A DNA stretch of 64,000 nucleotides from the NCBI RefSeq assembly GCF_040939455.1, contig NC_134116.1, positions 68,014,400 to 68,078,399 of the forward strand, in the 5' to 3' direction. The stretch is from Microcebus murinus (taxonomy: Eukaryota; Chordata; Mammalia; Primates; Cheirogaleidae). Every line of letters begins with the position of its first letter. Position 1 is the first letter of the stretch. This document shows, piece after piece, positions 33,101 through 44,862 of this stretch. The notes under the pieces were generated by a model. That model was not told the origin of the DNA, ran no database searches, and was given only the letters and a program-made list of their open reading frames with translations. Position numbers and translations under genes: made by a program.

Positions 33101-34140
33101 ACATTATCTTTTTTGTTTCCCAATTTTCTTGTTATGCTTTTGGAGCTTTGGATTTGGGCTAATTTTATATCAAAATCAAGTGTTCTTTAAAAGCTAAAAT
33201 GGGCTGATTTTCTTGTTCATATACTTTTAAGGTGGCCTTTTTTTCTATACTATCTACTAATTGATTTCCCTTGCTTTCTGTAGTGTCTGACTTTGAATGG
33301 CCTGGGATTTTGATAATGGCTAATGATTTAGGCAAGTAGTCTGGCTTCCAATCATTCTGAAACGAGGTGTTTATTTTTCATAGACTGCTTGGAAGAGGTT
33401 AAAAATCCTGTTTCCATAGCACTCCAAAGCACTCCAAAGCTACTCTGAAAACCTATCTGCTATCTATGTAAGTGGTAGCAGTTATTCCTTTTGCCAATTG
33501 ACAGGCTTAAATTAATGCTATTAACTCTGCTTGTTGAGCATAGGTTGCTCCTGGAAGATAAGCACTTTCTATTTCTTAATCCAAAGATGCTATATCATAA
33601 CCTGCACAATAAATTCCAGATTCATCCTTTAAGTAAGATCCATCTGTAAGTCAAATAACATACATATTAGTAAGAGGGATTTCTTGCAGGTCCTTTCTAG
33701 GAGACAGAAGCTGGTTGGTTAAGATTATGCAATCACACATTTCATCTGAAGACAGAGGCAGGATTTAGAATATTACATGTGGATATTGTAATATGAGGAG
33801 CAGAAAGAAGAGGAACTTAGTAAGAAACCGGTCCACTAAACAAGTAGGCTTGAGTATGGTATGAGTTTAAAAGCACTTTCACAGAATGCGGAATGAAGAT
33901 GGGGGAGTTTTTATCGTTATTTCTTCAGTTGTTCTTATTAACAGGGCAATAGCAGTTATTGCTCTCATGCCAGGTAACAATCCTGTTAGCCACAGGGTGT
34001 AGTTGTTGACTATAGTTTCTTATGGGTCTATTTTGATCTCCATGTTTTTGAGTCAGAATGCCTAAGGCATTTTCCTCATTTTCATGAACAAACAATAAAA
34101 ATAAAATACTATATTTTAGATGTCCCAAACCTTGGGGCAT
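33101..34140 (-). pseudogene. pol: Retroviral RNase H / RT connection remnant
   Basis: The open piece at 33925-34140 (minus) reads L-F-V-H-E-N-E-E-N-A-L-G-I-L-T-Q-K, R-P-I-R-N-Y-S-Q-Q-L-H-P-V-A, which is the RT-connection/RNase H entry of class I pol. 33100-33900 carries decayed RNase H sequence without an open frame. It joins the RT piece on one side and integrase on the other in the expected order. Confidence 0.75.
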
Positions 34141-35050
34141 CTATAAGACTATTTTTAATTTCTTCCAATGTCAACTGACTTTTCTCTGTCTATTCCAGTG
34201 GGTCTGGCTTATCTTGTTTTAAAAGAATATATAAAGGTTGATATGGTAAGAAGTTTGGAATCTGATTTAGTAGCATGCTGCCAACTGCAGAAATCCTCTC
34301 AGTTATTTCTTCATTTGGGGGTAGGGAAGACCAATATTTCTTTTATTTTATGCAGATTGATAAAAAGGCCTTCGTTTTCTATTAGGTGACCTAAATATCT
34401 TACTTGCTTTTGACAAGATTCAGTTTTTCTTTTGAGACATTGTGTCCCTTTGAAGCTAATTGTTGTAAATAAATTCCATCCTCTGCGGAAGCTTACTAAT
34501 CCCCTAAGCAGAGAAATAAATAAATCTAAGTATTGTATTGAGGTGGATTTCTTAAGGAAGATATCATCTCAAAGGTCTGCTTTTAATATTTGTGAAGAAT
34601 AAGTTGAGCTTTCAGTATATCCCTGAGGCATGACTGTCCTTGAGTATGGTCTGTCTTCCCAAGTGAAGGCTAAGAGAAATTGACTATCTTTATCCACAGG
34701 AAGGCTAAAGAGTGCACTACATAGGTCTATTACAGTAAAGATCTTACCTTCAGGTGGGATGGCAGTCAACAACTTATGGGAGTTTGGTACTACTGGATGT
34801 CCAGGAATGACTATGTTATTGTTTTCAGATCCTGTATAAATCTCTATCCTTCACTGTTCAATTTTCTTACAGGGAATATTGGGAGTGTTACATGGGCTTG
34901 TACAAAAAATAGTCAAAGCTTTTATATTATTCAAAATTATAGATCTTATCCCATTAAAAACCTTTGATCTTAGAGGGTATTGTTTAAGGTTTGAAGGAGA
35001 TTTTGATGAAGTATTTCAATTTTAATTGAGGCAACCAAGATAATCTTCCC
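34141..35050 (-). pseudogene. pol: Retroviral reverse transcriptase remnant
   Basis: The open piece 34569-34772 (minus) shows RT motif A (F-T-V-I-D-L-C-S-A-L-F-S-L-P-V-D, catalytic D present) and motif B (V-M-P-Q-G-Y-T-E-S). A TGA stop follows K-A-D-L. The motif C box that should read Y-x-D-D is Y-L-D-L at 34521-34532, so one catalytic aspartate is lost. Upstream, D-R-L-W-S-T-S near 35060-35075 marks the beginning of RT after protease. Confidence 0.9.
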
Positions 35051-35413
35051 AATATTGGTAGAGGATGTTGACCACAATCGATCTGGTACTATTTTCAACA
35101 GCCCCTGCAATTTTTCATTATTTAACAATTTCTTATCCTCCATGATAATATGAATTGCGATTTCTGAATTAAAATGATCAGATTTCAAAATTTTTTCACC
35201 TAATAGTTTTATTTTATCTCCTAATTCTAAATATGTTTCCCCTTTTTGATAGAAAGAGATGTGGGTATTGTATATTTGTAAAAAGTCTCTCCCTATCGAA
35301 TGAATTGGGGCTGAGGAAACCAAGAAGAAAACATGTGTTCCCTGTAGAGGACCTAACTGAAAAGCTATAGGTTGAGAATTACATACTGATGTGGGAGTAT
35401 TTGTTATACTCAC
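35051..35413 (-). pseudogene. pro: Retroviral protease remnant, N-terminal part missing
   Basis: The 147-codon open frame 34970-35413 (minus) begins in protease, with I-G-R-D-F-L-Q and I-S-F-Y-Q-K-G-E, and runs into the RT start. The protease N-terminal half with its D-[T/S]-G active site is not present: the frame stops at the boundary with the MST insertion at 35415. The insertion and an associated deletion removed it together with the end of gag. Confidence 0.8.
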
Positions 35414-35414
35414 T

Positions 35415-35820
35415 GTGTTAGTCCATTTTGCTTTGCTATATAGAAATGCCTGACTGGGTAATTTGCAAAGAAAAGCGGTTTATTTGGCTCACAGTTCTGC
35501 AGACTTTATAAGCATGGTGCCAAACATCTATTTCTGGTGAGGGCTTCAGGGATCTTCCAATCAAGACAGAAGGTGAAGGGGTAGCAGGCACTTTACATAG
35601 TGAGAGAGGGAATAAAGAGAGCAAGGGAGAGGTACCAGCCTCTTTTAAACAACCAGCTCTTGCACAAACTAACAAAACCAGAACTCACTCATTACCTGGG
35701 GAGGGCACTAAGCCATTCATGGCCCCCTGACACAGACATCATCCACCAGGCCCCACCTCCAACACTGGAGATCAAATTTCAACATGGGATTTGGAGGAGC
35801 CAAACATCTAAACCATATCA
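35415..35820 (-). repeat. MST-type LTR (ERVL-MaLR) nested in the provirus
   Basis: Plus-strand text TGTTAGTCCATTTTGCTTTGC, GACTGGGTAATTTGCAAAGAAAAG, GGTTTATTTGGCTCACAGTTCTGC, TTTTAAACAACCAGCTC, AGAACTCACTCATTACC, CACCTCCAACACTGGAGATCAAATTTCAACATG and CATCTAAACCATATCA is the reverse complement of an MST LTR (MaLR). On the minus strand it runs TGATATGG...CTAACA. It is the element's 3' LTR; internal sequence lies at 35821-36795. Confidence 0.9.
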
Positions 35821-36795
35821 TTCCACCCCTGGCCTCCCAGATCTCATGTCCTTCTCACATTGCAAATTACAATCATCCTTTCTCAATAGTCCCCAAGTCT
35901 TAACTCCTTCTGGCATCAACTCAAAATTCCGAAGTCCAAAGTCTCATCTGAGATTCAAGGCAAGTTCCTGCCACCTATTAGCATATAAGATCAAAAACAG
36001 GCACTTTAATTCCAAAATACAATGGTAGCACAGGCATTGGGCAAACACTCTCATTCCAAAAGGGATAAATCAGCCAAAACAAACCAAAACAAAACAGTGG
36101 GGGTGTGGGCAACAGGCTCCATGCTAGTCCAAAACCCAGCAGGGAAGACATTAAATCTTAAAGTTTCAAAATGATCTCCCTCGATGCCACGTCCTGGGCA
36201 TACTCATGTAAGGGGTGGGCCCTGGAGCCTCTGGCATCCCAGCCCTTATGTCTTTGCTGGGCATAACTCATGTGGCTGCTCTCAAGGGTTGCAGTCTGGT
36301 GCCTGTTGCTTTTCCAGGCTGAGGGTGCATGTGTTGGTGGCGCTACCATTCTGCAGTCTGGAGGACAGTGGTGGACCCCTTTCCACAGCTCCACTAGGCA
36401 GTATCCCAGTGGGATACTGGGAATTTCCTCTGGCACTGGCCTGGTAGAGTCTCTCTGCAGAGTCTCATTCTGTGGCAGGCTTCTGCCCTGGGCATCCAGA
36501 CTTTACCTGATTTCATCCTTTGAAATCTAAGTGGAAGGTGCCAAGTCTTGATCACTCTTGCCTTCTGTATACCTACAGGCTTAATACCACATGAAACTGC
36601 CAAGGCTTCTGACTTGCAACCTTTGCAGTGGCCCATTCTGTCCTTTGGGCCCTTTGAGCCATGGCTGGATCCCCAGCAGCCAGTGGGATATGGGGAGCAG
36701 CCTCCCCCAGGTGACACAGAGCATCCAGTTCCCTGGGCCTGACCCCTGAAACCAGTCTGTCTGTCCTCCTAGGTGTCTGGGCCTGTGCTGGGAGG
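35821..36795 (-). mobile_element. MST/THE1-type MaLR internal sequence
   Basis: Continues directly from the LTR with CACCCCTGGCCTCCCAGATCTCATGTCCTTCTCAC, AGTCCCCAAGTCTTAACTCC, AAGTCCAAAGTCTCATCTGAGA, TTAAATCTTAAAGTTTCAAAATGATCTCC, CCACTAGGCAGTATCCCAGTGGGATAC, CCACATGAAACTGCCAAGG and CTCCTAGGTGTCTGGGCCTGTGCTGGGAGGGG. This is the internal region of MST/THE1 elements. GC content is visibly higher than in the surroundings, which gives long chance open frames on both strands (36158-36806); these are not genes. The 5' LTR expected at the right end is missing, and retroviral gag sequence follows at once. Confidence 0.85.
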
Positions 36796-36796
36796 G

Positions 36797-37428
36797 GGTT
36801 CCTCAAAGGTTACCAAAATCTCTTTAGGGGGACTTAATGCAAATTCTCTAGCAAATCCAATAGAGTCCTGAAGAGGGTAGGGAAATTTTTTAATTATGCC
36901 TTTACATTTTACTTTTGACCATAGTTGATAAACCAAGACAGGTTCTCCTGTACGAAACACATGGTATTCCCAAAATAAAGTTAGAACATCAAAAGAAGGA
37001 GAGAGGAGGAAAGGAAGATAAGTCCAGGCAAGAAAGTTCTAACAAAAGAGAAGGAGGAGTTGAAGGAGGAAGAGAAATTTCAGCAGTCCTTTTCAACTCA
37101 TAAATTGTTTTAGACAATCTCTTGTTTTCTTCCTACAAAGAAATAACTTTTTCAGAAGCTGGGTATCATTGAAAATACCTCTCCACATTATTTTGTTTTA
37201 TTTTAGAGCTATCTTTTTCTAGTTGAAGATGCAGATAAAATAGTTCAGAAATTTCAAAGATATCCCATTTTGGCCATAGTAATTTGGAGTCTCTGTGAGA
37301 CATGAGACCATTTCTAAATATTTGCACGAAGAAGCACTGTAAGTATTAAACATAAGTCCAGTTGATGTTTCCAATGGTAGATCTCTCCTAAAGGAAGAAG
37401 ACTTAGTTTTAGAAGTATGATTGCCCAT
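36797..37428 (-). pseudogene. gag: Retroviral gag remnant (matrix and proline-rich part only)
   Basis: On the minus strand an ATG at 37428 opens a 69-codon frame starting M-G-N-H-T-S-K-T. The G at position 2 fits N-myristoylation of a retroviral matrix protein. After a frameshift, a segment corresponding to plus-strand purine-rich 36985-37080 would encode Pro/Ser/Leu-rich sequence typical of the linker after matrix. 36780-36960 carries F-P-Y-P-L-Q-D-S-I-G-F-A. Capsid and nucleocapsid coding sequence is absent; the sequence breaks into the MST element. It never could act in this state. Confidence 0.7.
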
Positions 37429-38309
37429 TATTTATAATAATAAATTATATATTTATAATAAAAATTTATTATCCCTTTTGAATAACCAAAAAGACCTAAA
37501 GGGAGTTATTTTGGATTGAGTGTGCTGCTTATGGGAATATCTCCTCAAGATTTCACTTTGAGTCTGTTCCTTCTCTTTTAAATCTCCCCAGTTGACTAGA
37601 AGTTCTTCCCTTTACATATCTTAGTGGTTCCAAGAAAAGTGGATACTTAAGGCACCAGGTGATCTGCCTTTATACATACCCACCATATTAAGCAAAGTTC
37701 CCTGTATATTCTTCTTAAAGGATTCGCTGTGACAACATTTTATATTGTAAGTGGTAAGCTTCAAAATTCCCAAATAACCTTAGTTGTCTATGGTGTCTTT
37801 TGGTGAGGAGGAACAGTGTCTCTTATCTTTGGGATTTATTTCATCCTCATAGAAAAACTTTGATTATTTTGGTCACTCGGGAAGAAAGCTTAGATTTGTC
37901 AATTAAACTGAGGTTCAGAATCTGGTCACTTCCGAAGACTACAAATGTTTTCACTTAAGCCACAAGGATTCACTTCTTCTTTTCAGAAACTATTTTCTTT
38001 CCTTGACCAAAATTTCAAGTGAGAGAAAAGGTTGAAAAACTCTAAGTAGTAATCTTAAGCAAACTTAACCTCAGAAAAAGAAAAAAAGTGAAAATCACAC
38101 CTTGCAGTAGCACTTCAGTTCCAATCACTTCAAGTTGGAAATGTGTGTAATGTAAATTCTGAATTCTCAACCAAGCATGGACTGAGAAGGAGCTTTACCA
38201 TAGATTCTCATTGACTCTGGACAGGTCGGATGAACAAAAGTTGTTCATGCCATTACTAGGGCTCTGGCTATCCACAAAGTGATGGGGATCACTGAAGAGT
38301 CACTTCAGG
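37429..38309 (-). other. Provirus leader between primer site and gag
   Basis: About 880 bp between the primer-binding site and the gag start, without open frames. Expected place of the packaging signal, but nothing specific can be recognised. Confidence 0.6.
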
Positions 38310-38326
38310 CCCTCTTGTGGCCATCA
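38310..38326 (-). promoter_or_regulatory. Primer-binding site, tRNA-Ile-like
   Basis: Minus strand reads TGATGGCCACAAGAGGG, three bases after the end of the 5' LTR. The complement of the tRNA-Ile(AAT) 3' end would be TGGTGGCCCGTACGGGG; 12 of 17 positions agree, including TG.TGGCC. This supports a tRNA-Ile-primed class I virus, but the site is decayed and other tRNAs are not excluded. Confidence 0.6.
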
Positions 38327-38329
38327 AAA

Positions 38330-38696
<367 letters not shown>

Positions 38697-38751
38697 ATGT
38701 TATAAATTGTATTTACTTACCAATATGTATGTGTGATTTAAATACTGGGCA

Positions 38752-38754
<3 letters not shown>

Positions 38755-38787
<33 letters not shown>

Positions 38788-38855
38788 CAGAGAGAGATAG
38801 AGCGAAAGAGAGAGACATATACTTATGTCTACATATATATATATATGTATATGTA
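38755..38855 (+). repeat. Compound microsatellite (TG)n, (AG)n, (TA)n
   Basis: TGTGTG run at 38755-38784, then AGAGAGAGATAGAG and GAAAGAGAGAGAC, then ATATATATATATGTATATGTATG. The open frame seen here on the minus strand is only repeat-encoded H/T/I periodicity. Confidence 0.95.
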
Positions 38856-38859
38856 TGTG

Positions 38860-40402
38860 TATTTGTAAGTCACACATACACATGTATGCATAATTGTGTG
38901 TCAAATGATAGGGAGAAACTACAATCCAAAATATTATCAGTGATATTATTAGCAGTGATGTCTCTGCATGGTGGGATTATTCATGATATCTAATTTATTT
39001 CTTTTTACACATCTTTATTACCTGATTTCTGTATAATAAACATTCATTCTTATGTAAAAAATCAACAAAACGAATAACCATGTTAAAAGGAGAACTGAAA
39101 ACTTTGAAGTGCATGAAAAATACCTCATACTAAACTATCAAAATATTTACAAGGGTAGAAATCTGGATAATTTCATTTGTATGTTTGTCTTTTGGTTTGA
39201 TATTTCTATCTAGTGTGAAATTCTGTAGTATGATATAACTAAAAATACATTAAAAATCAGCACATGCAACTTGAAATTAAGCATTATTTAGCATCATTTA
39301 TAAGTATTATATATAGCCAAAAACATCAAAGAAAACGTGACAAAATGTTGGTATATTATGAGCTATAATTTTCTTAATTTGTACTTTTAAAATATTCTAA
39401 GCATAATTAGGTAGCATTATTATGATAAAATGAATATAATTCGAAAACAACAAATTAATATTCATCTGAGTGTTATCACCTGTGTATTATTTTCAGTTTT
39501 GTTTTCCTTAGATATTATAAGTGATAGTGTAAACTTGTTTTTGAGATATTTATACCTTTCACATCTTTTGATTTAAATCTCTACCAACCTCAACATTTTC
39601 AGTAAGGATCTTCCAGCTTTGACTATTGCCATTTATTTTTCCAACAGCTGGGTCTATTCTTTTGAGTATCTACTGTACTTAACATTTGCTAAAAATCATA
39701 ACATTCATTTTTGTGAGCAATTCATAGTACACATTTTTTGTGACTTTTGGTATAGCTCTTCTAAAATGTAATTCTTCAAAGAGCACTGGAACAATGATCT
39801 TAACTAATTTCTACTAGATCCCTGAGAGGTAAATGGCAAGTCTGACCTAAGAGATGGATTAGTGAGCATTTTTATTAATTTCATGGCAGACACTAAGAGA
39901 GATGCCCAGCACTTAGCCAGATGGAATTAAAAATTAAAATACACTTTAGAGAAGTGATTAGATGTTATAAATTAGAGTTTGAGACAGACTGCTTATTTGT
40001 AATCTGTCTCAAATGTATACTGAATAAATGTATACTTAAAATTAGCCACAAAAACAAAACAAGAATTGGAAATTGTAAGTAAAGACCACAAAAATCCATA
40101 CGCACTATATTGTTGTTAAAAAATCACACAGGTATCTGATTTTCATTAAAAATATTAGCTTTCCCAGTATATTAGGTATTTTTCACATTATCCCTTATGT
40201 GTATTTTATAGTTTGCCTCAAACCTAAGAGAAGGGAGGAAAAGTTCAAACATAGACAAAGAAAAATTTCCGATATAGGAAAAAGACTGAAGTATACGTTG
40301 TTCTAGAGGAGATTAATAACCTTGTTGCTGATTTTTGATGAGAGAGAAAAAATGATGTTTGTAATAAATTTTAAATATGAGAAAGGTGGTAATAATATGA
40401 AG
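38860..40402. other. Unassigned AT-rich non-coding DNA
   Basis: About 1.5 kb without a gene or a repeat that I can name. Confidence 0.5.
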
Positions 40403-41481
40403 GCTTGGCCTAGGCAAAGAATTTATGAAGAAGACCCCAAAGGCACTCAAAACAGCAACAAAAATAAACAAATGGGACCTGATCAAATTAAAAAGCTTCT
40501 GAACATACAAAGAAACTATCAAGAGAGCAAACAGGCAACCGACAGAATGGGAGAAAGTTTTCACAAGCTACACATCCGATAAAGGGCTGATAACTAGAAT
40601 CTATTTAGAACTCAGGAAAATCAGCAAGAAAAAAATCAACCAACCCCATCAAAATGGACATGAACAGAAATTTTCAAAAGACGACAGAATAATGGCCAAC
40701 AAACATCTGAAAAAATGTTCAACATCTCTAATCATCAGGGAAATGCAAATCAAAACCACAATAAGATATCACTTAACTCCAGTGAGAATGGCCTTTATCA
40801 AAAAGTCCCCAAACAACAAATGCTGGCGTGGATGCGGAGAGAGAGGAACACTCCTACACTGCTGGTGGGACTGCAAACTAGTTCAACCTCTGTGGAAAGC
40901 AATATGGAGATACCTCAAAGCGATACAAGTGAATCTACCATTTGATCCAGCAATTCCACTACTGGGCATCTACCCAAAAGATCAAAAGTCACTTTACGAA
41001 AAAGACACCTGCACTGGAATGTTTATAGCAGCACAATTCACAATTGCAAAGCTGTGGAAACAACCCAAGTGCCCATCAATTCATGAATGGATTAATAAAA
41101 TGTAATATAGGTATACCATGGAGTACTACTCAGCTTTAAGAAACAATGGTGATATAGCACCTCTTGTATATTCCTGGATAGAGCTGGAACCCATTCTACT
41201 AAGTGATGTATCTCAAGAATGGAAAAACAAGTGCCACATGTACTCACCAGCAAATTGACAGTAACAGATCAACACCTAAGTGAACATATAGGAATAACAT
41301 TTATCGGGTGTCGGGCAGGTGGGAGAGGGGAGGAGGAGATGGGTATATACAACCACAATGAGTAAGATGTGCAACGTTTGGGGGATGGACACATTTGCAG
41401 CTCTTACTCGAGGGGGGGAGGCATGGGCAATATATGTAACCTTAACACTTGTATCCCCATAATACGCTAAAATTAAAAAAA
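40403..41481 (+). mobile_element. L1, lemur lineage, 5'-truncated, sense
   Basis: Closely related to the L1 at 23151-24523, but starting further 3'. Contains ORF2 C-terminus and the fuller 3'UTR (GGTGTCGGGCAGGTGGGAG, GATGGGTATATACAACCACAATGAG, GGGGGATGGACACATTTGCAGCTC, GGGGGGGAGGCATGGGCAATATATG), ending CCCCATAATACGCTAAAATT and poly(A). ATGAAG at 40397-40402 and 41482-41487 is a short candidate target-site duplication. Confidence 0.95.
40420..41240 (+). pseudogene. L1 ORF2 protein, C-terminal fragment
   Basis: The best open piece, 40692-41105 (137 codons), contains the cysteine-rich motif [18 protein letters not shown] and [14 protein letters not shown], both conserved in the ORF2p C-terminus. 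An adjacent frame (40322-40582) covers the earlier part. Endonuclease and RT domains are not included. Stops separate the pieces. Confidence 0.95.
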
Positions 41482-41619
41482 ATGAAGTATTTATAATTCA
41501 TCCTTTACAAAGGTCAAATAAATATAAATAATTTTAAAGGGCAACTAGAGTTAATCAAGACAGAAGAGAGAGCTTTTAAACATTACTAAACCAATGATGC
41601 TGTAAAAGCTCAGGGGAGC

Positions 41620-42560
41620 TAGGAGGAGGAGGTTTTCTTGTATTTTTTTCTATTACGATACAATATACATAACATAAAATTTACCATGTTAGCAATTTTT
41701 AAGTGGTGTATGATTCTGTTGCATTAATTACATTGACAGTGTTGTGTAACCATCACCACTATTTCCAAAACTTTTTCACTACCCCAAACAGAAGCTCTGT
41801 AACCATCAAGTAATAACTTTCCACTCCTCAACCCTAAATGCCTGGTAATTTCTAATCTGTGTTCAGTCTCTGAATTTGTCTATTCTAGGTACCTCATCTA
41901 AGTGGAATCATGCAGTATTTGTCTTTTTGTGTCTGGCTTATTTCACTTAACATAAAATGTTGCCAAGGCTCTTCCACGCTGTAATATGTATCAGAACCTC
42001 ATTCCTTTTTATTGCTGTATAATATTACACTTTGTTTATTCACTCAACCTATTGATGGACAGTTGGGTTATTTCCAATATTGGGGTATTGTAAATAATGC
42101 TGCTATAAACATTGATGTACAAGTATCTTTTTCAGTCCCTGCTTTCAGTTTCTTTGGGTATATACCTAGGAATAGAATTACTGGATCATATCGTAATTCT
42201 CTGTTTAGCTTTTTGAGGACCTACTGCATTTTTCATAGTGGCTATATCATTTTACGTTCCCACTGTCAATCATATAGGTCCCAATTTCTCCACATCCTCA
42301 ACATTTGTTATTCTGTTTTTATTTAAATTTAATTTTTCTTGATAATAGTTTTAATAATGAGTGTAAAAGCGACAGCTCATCAAAGTTTTGATTTGGCACT
42401 TTCCTAATGACTAGTGATGCTGAACATCATTTGATGTGTTTATTGGCCAGCCATTTGTAAATCTTATCTGGAGCTAGATCTGTTTGCCAACTTTTAATTG
42501 GATTGTTTAGTGGTTTTATTTTTAGTTGATTTGTTACAAGTCAAATAATGACAACATCCT
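41620..42560 (-). mobile_element. Old L1 (L1M type), antisense
   Basis: Antisense L1 text: ATTTACCATGTTAGCAATTTTTAAG, TGTTGTGTAACCATCACCACTATTTCC, CTAGGTACCTCATCTAAGTGGAATCATGCAG, TCTGGCTTATTTCACTTAACATAAAATG, TATTGATGGACAGTTGGGTTATTTCC, GGGTATATACCTAGGAATAGAATTACTGG. From 3'UTR into the ORF2 C-terminus, heavily mutated. Confidence 0.85.
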
Positions 42561-43214
42561 TCAAATGACACTTTTCTAAAGAGCTATGAGACTAAAGAAC
42601 AGGGCTTCTTTAGGAGTTCCAAACCCATCTACTCCCTCTGATGGCTGTGATACTACTGGCAGGCTACCAGTTTTCAAGACAACTATGAAATTAGGGAGTC
42701 AGGGTGGGAATAGCTCAAATCAGAATGCCATAAACCCTGCTGTTCTTACCTGAGTTCAGCAGGGTTTTTTTTTGTTTTTGTTTTTTTTTTAATAAATGCC
42801 CCTCAGATTGCTGCCAGCCATTGGTTAATTTCCAGAGTTCCAAAAAGTTGATTTTGACATTTTTTTCAATGTTTTGGTTGTTTTTAGTAAAGATTTATTT
42901 GCAGAGGTCCTCACTCTGCCCTTCTGAAAGGAAATAACTTGTTTTTGACATATTTTTAAGACCTGCTAAAACTCAGTAAACTATTAAACACACATCCCCA
43001 TGGCCTGGAGAAGAAAGAATAACATTGAGGCTTTTATGGTTGAAAATACAGTTGCAGGATTAGTTTTGCTCAAATTGTCTCCCTCTACCAGGTTAGCAAA
43101 TTTTGAAGTATTATAAAAATCGACTCTTTCCCAGTAACTAAGAAAAGAAATGTCTTTGATATTTCTCCATGAAGTACACTTGAGGTCCCAAGAAAAATAA
43201 CTTTTTAATTTGTG
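42561..43214. other. Unassigned; possibly further old L1
   Basis: GAGTTCCAAAAAGTTGATTTTGACATTTTTT and GCAGAGGTCCTCACTCTGCCC have the feel of old L1 3'UTR but I cannot place them. A T-rich tract lies at 42765-42792. A 110-residue minus-strand frame at 42984-43316 overlaps a MIR and is fortuitous. Confidence 0.35.
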
Positions 43215-43445
43215 AGAAGCAGCATTTGTAGTGGTTACAAGCATGGACTCTGGCACCCAACTGTTTAGATTCAAATCATGGCTCTGGTGCATACTATGTG
43301 ACATTGGCCAAAGCACTTAACTTTTGTGACTGAGATTTTTTATGTGTAAAATTCTGATGGCAATTATATCTACCTTATAGTGTTTTTAAAATGATTAAAT
43401 GAGTAAATATTTTCAAAGTATCTAGGATATTGTCTGGAATATATG
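43215..43445 (+). repeat. MIR SINE, sense, near complete
   Basis: GTAGTGGTTACAAGCATGGACTCTGGCACCCAACTG, TTAGATTCAAATCATGGCTCTG, TATGTGACATTGGCCAAAGCACTTAAC, GTGTAAAATTCTGATGGCAATTATATCTACCTTATAGTG, then a TTAAATGAGTAAATATTTTCAAAGTATCTAGGAT end. Canonical MIR from start to 3' tail. Confidence 0.9.
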
Positions 43446-43799
43446 AAAAGCATATAAGCATCTTTTACTTAAAATTTAAAATGAAATAATGCTATGTGTA
43501 GTTCATAAACTATACATATGAATCTCCATGTAGTTTACCAGAATCAGACAAAACTCCTTAGCATACTTCTCATCCTTTCAACTCCAATGACAATGAGGAT
43601 TTGACTTGACCTTTTCTCAATTTTGGCTTATTAAGTGGCTTAAACTAAATAGAAAATCAGGAGGAGAATTATCTGTCTCTTCACTCTGAGACACAGGAAG
43701 GGGCTAAAATCTCTGTTTTGCTTAATTCTAAAGTTTGAGTTCCCCTTTCTGTGCTTGGGCTAAAGCTTTAAAAGAAACATCAAATACACTTAATGAAAG

Positions 43800-43880
43800 C
43801 AAAAGTCTTGCTGTATTCTTCATTGCTGTATATCAGTACCTAGAACAGTACATGAAAGATACATTTAATAAATTAAAATA
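43800..43880 (+). repeat. L2 LINE 3' end
   Basis: GTCTTGCTGTATTCTTCATTGCTGTATATCAGTACCTAGAACAGTACATGAAAGATACATTTAATAAATT follows the L2 tail wording. The next insertion lies directly downstream. Confidence 0.7.
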
Positions 43881-43884
43881 TATT

Positions 43885-44862
43885 TTGATGTCTGTCATAC
43901 CACTACACGTGTCCTTTTGTAGCCATAACTTAGCTCCCATTTATAAGTGAGAACATGTGGCATTTGTTTTCTATTTCTGAGTTACTTCACTTAGTATAAT
44001 GACCTCTAGTTCCATCCAGTTTACTGCAAAAGACATTATTTCATTCTCTCTTATGGCTAAGTAGTACTCCATGGTGTGTGTATGGGTGTGTGTGTGCATG
44101 TGTGTGTGTACACATTTTCTTTATCCATTTAGTTTGATGCCATATCTTTACAATTACAAATTATCCTGCAATAAACATAGGAGTACAGGTGTCATTTTGA
44201 TAAAATGATTATTTTCCTTTGGATAGATACCCAGTAGTAGTATTAATGGATTGAATGGTAGGTCTACTTTTAGTTTTTTGAGAAATCTCCATAGTGATTT
44301 CCATACAGGTTGTACTAATTTACATTCCCACCAACAGTGTATAAGTGTTCCCTTGTTACTGCATTCATGCCAACATTTATTGTTTTATGACTTTTTAATA
44401 GTAGCCATTCTAATTGGGGTAAGATGGTATCTTATTATGGCTTTAATCTGCATTTCTCTGATGATTAGTGATGTTGGACATTTTTTCATATTTTTTTGGC
44501 CATTTGTCTATATTCTCTTGACATATATCAGTTCATGTCATTTACCTGCCTTTTAATGAGGTTGTTTAGGTTTTTTTTCTTGCTGAATTGTTTGAGTTCA
44601 TTGTAAATGTTGAATATTAGTGCTTTGTCAGATAGTTTGTGAATATTTTTCCTGTTCTATACATTGTCTATTTACTCTTCTGAGACTTAAAAAGGAGAGG
44701 AGAGGGGGAGGGGTGAAAAATTGCCTACTGGATACAATATATACTCTTTGAATGATGAATACACTAAAAGCCTAGATTTTTACCACTGTACAATACATAC
44801 ATGTAAAAGAATTTAACTTATGATCTCTAAATCTATTGAAATAAAAATAAACAAATAAATTT
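43885..44862 (+). mobile_element. Primate L1 with inverted 5' part (twin-primed)
   Basis: 43885-44690 is antisense L1 (TAGCTCCCATTTATAAGTGAGAACATGTGG, GTAGTACTCCATGGTG, TGGATAGATACCCAGTAGTAG, TTTACATTCCCACCAACAGTG, TTTCTCTGATGATTAGTGATGTTGG), from the 3'UTR start back into ORF2. 44696-44862 is the same type of L1 in sense orientation (GGGGTGAAAAATTGCCTACTGGATACAATATATAC, ACACTAAAAGCC, CACTGTACAATACATACATG, AAATCTATTGAAATAAAAATAAACAAATAAA). The inverted 5' segment followed by a sense 3' end with poly(A) is the signature of twin priming during one insertion event. Confidence 0.8.

Noticed and set aside
36158..36806. Several overlapping open frames of 60-107 codons on both strands
   Set aside because: They fall in MST/THE1 internal sequence, whose higher GC content lowers stop density. 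No frame matches a protein and frames occur on both strands alike.
38713..38904. 63-codon minus-strand frame rich in T, H, I and S
   Set aside because: Encoded by the TG, AG and TA microsatellites; composition is repeat-driven.
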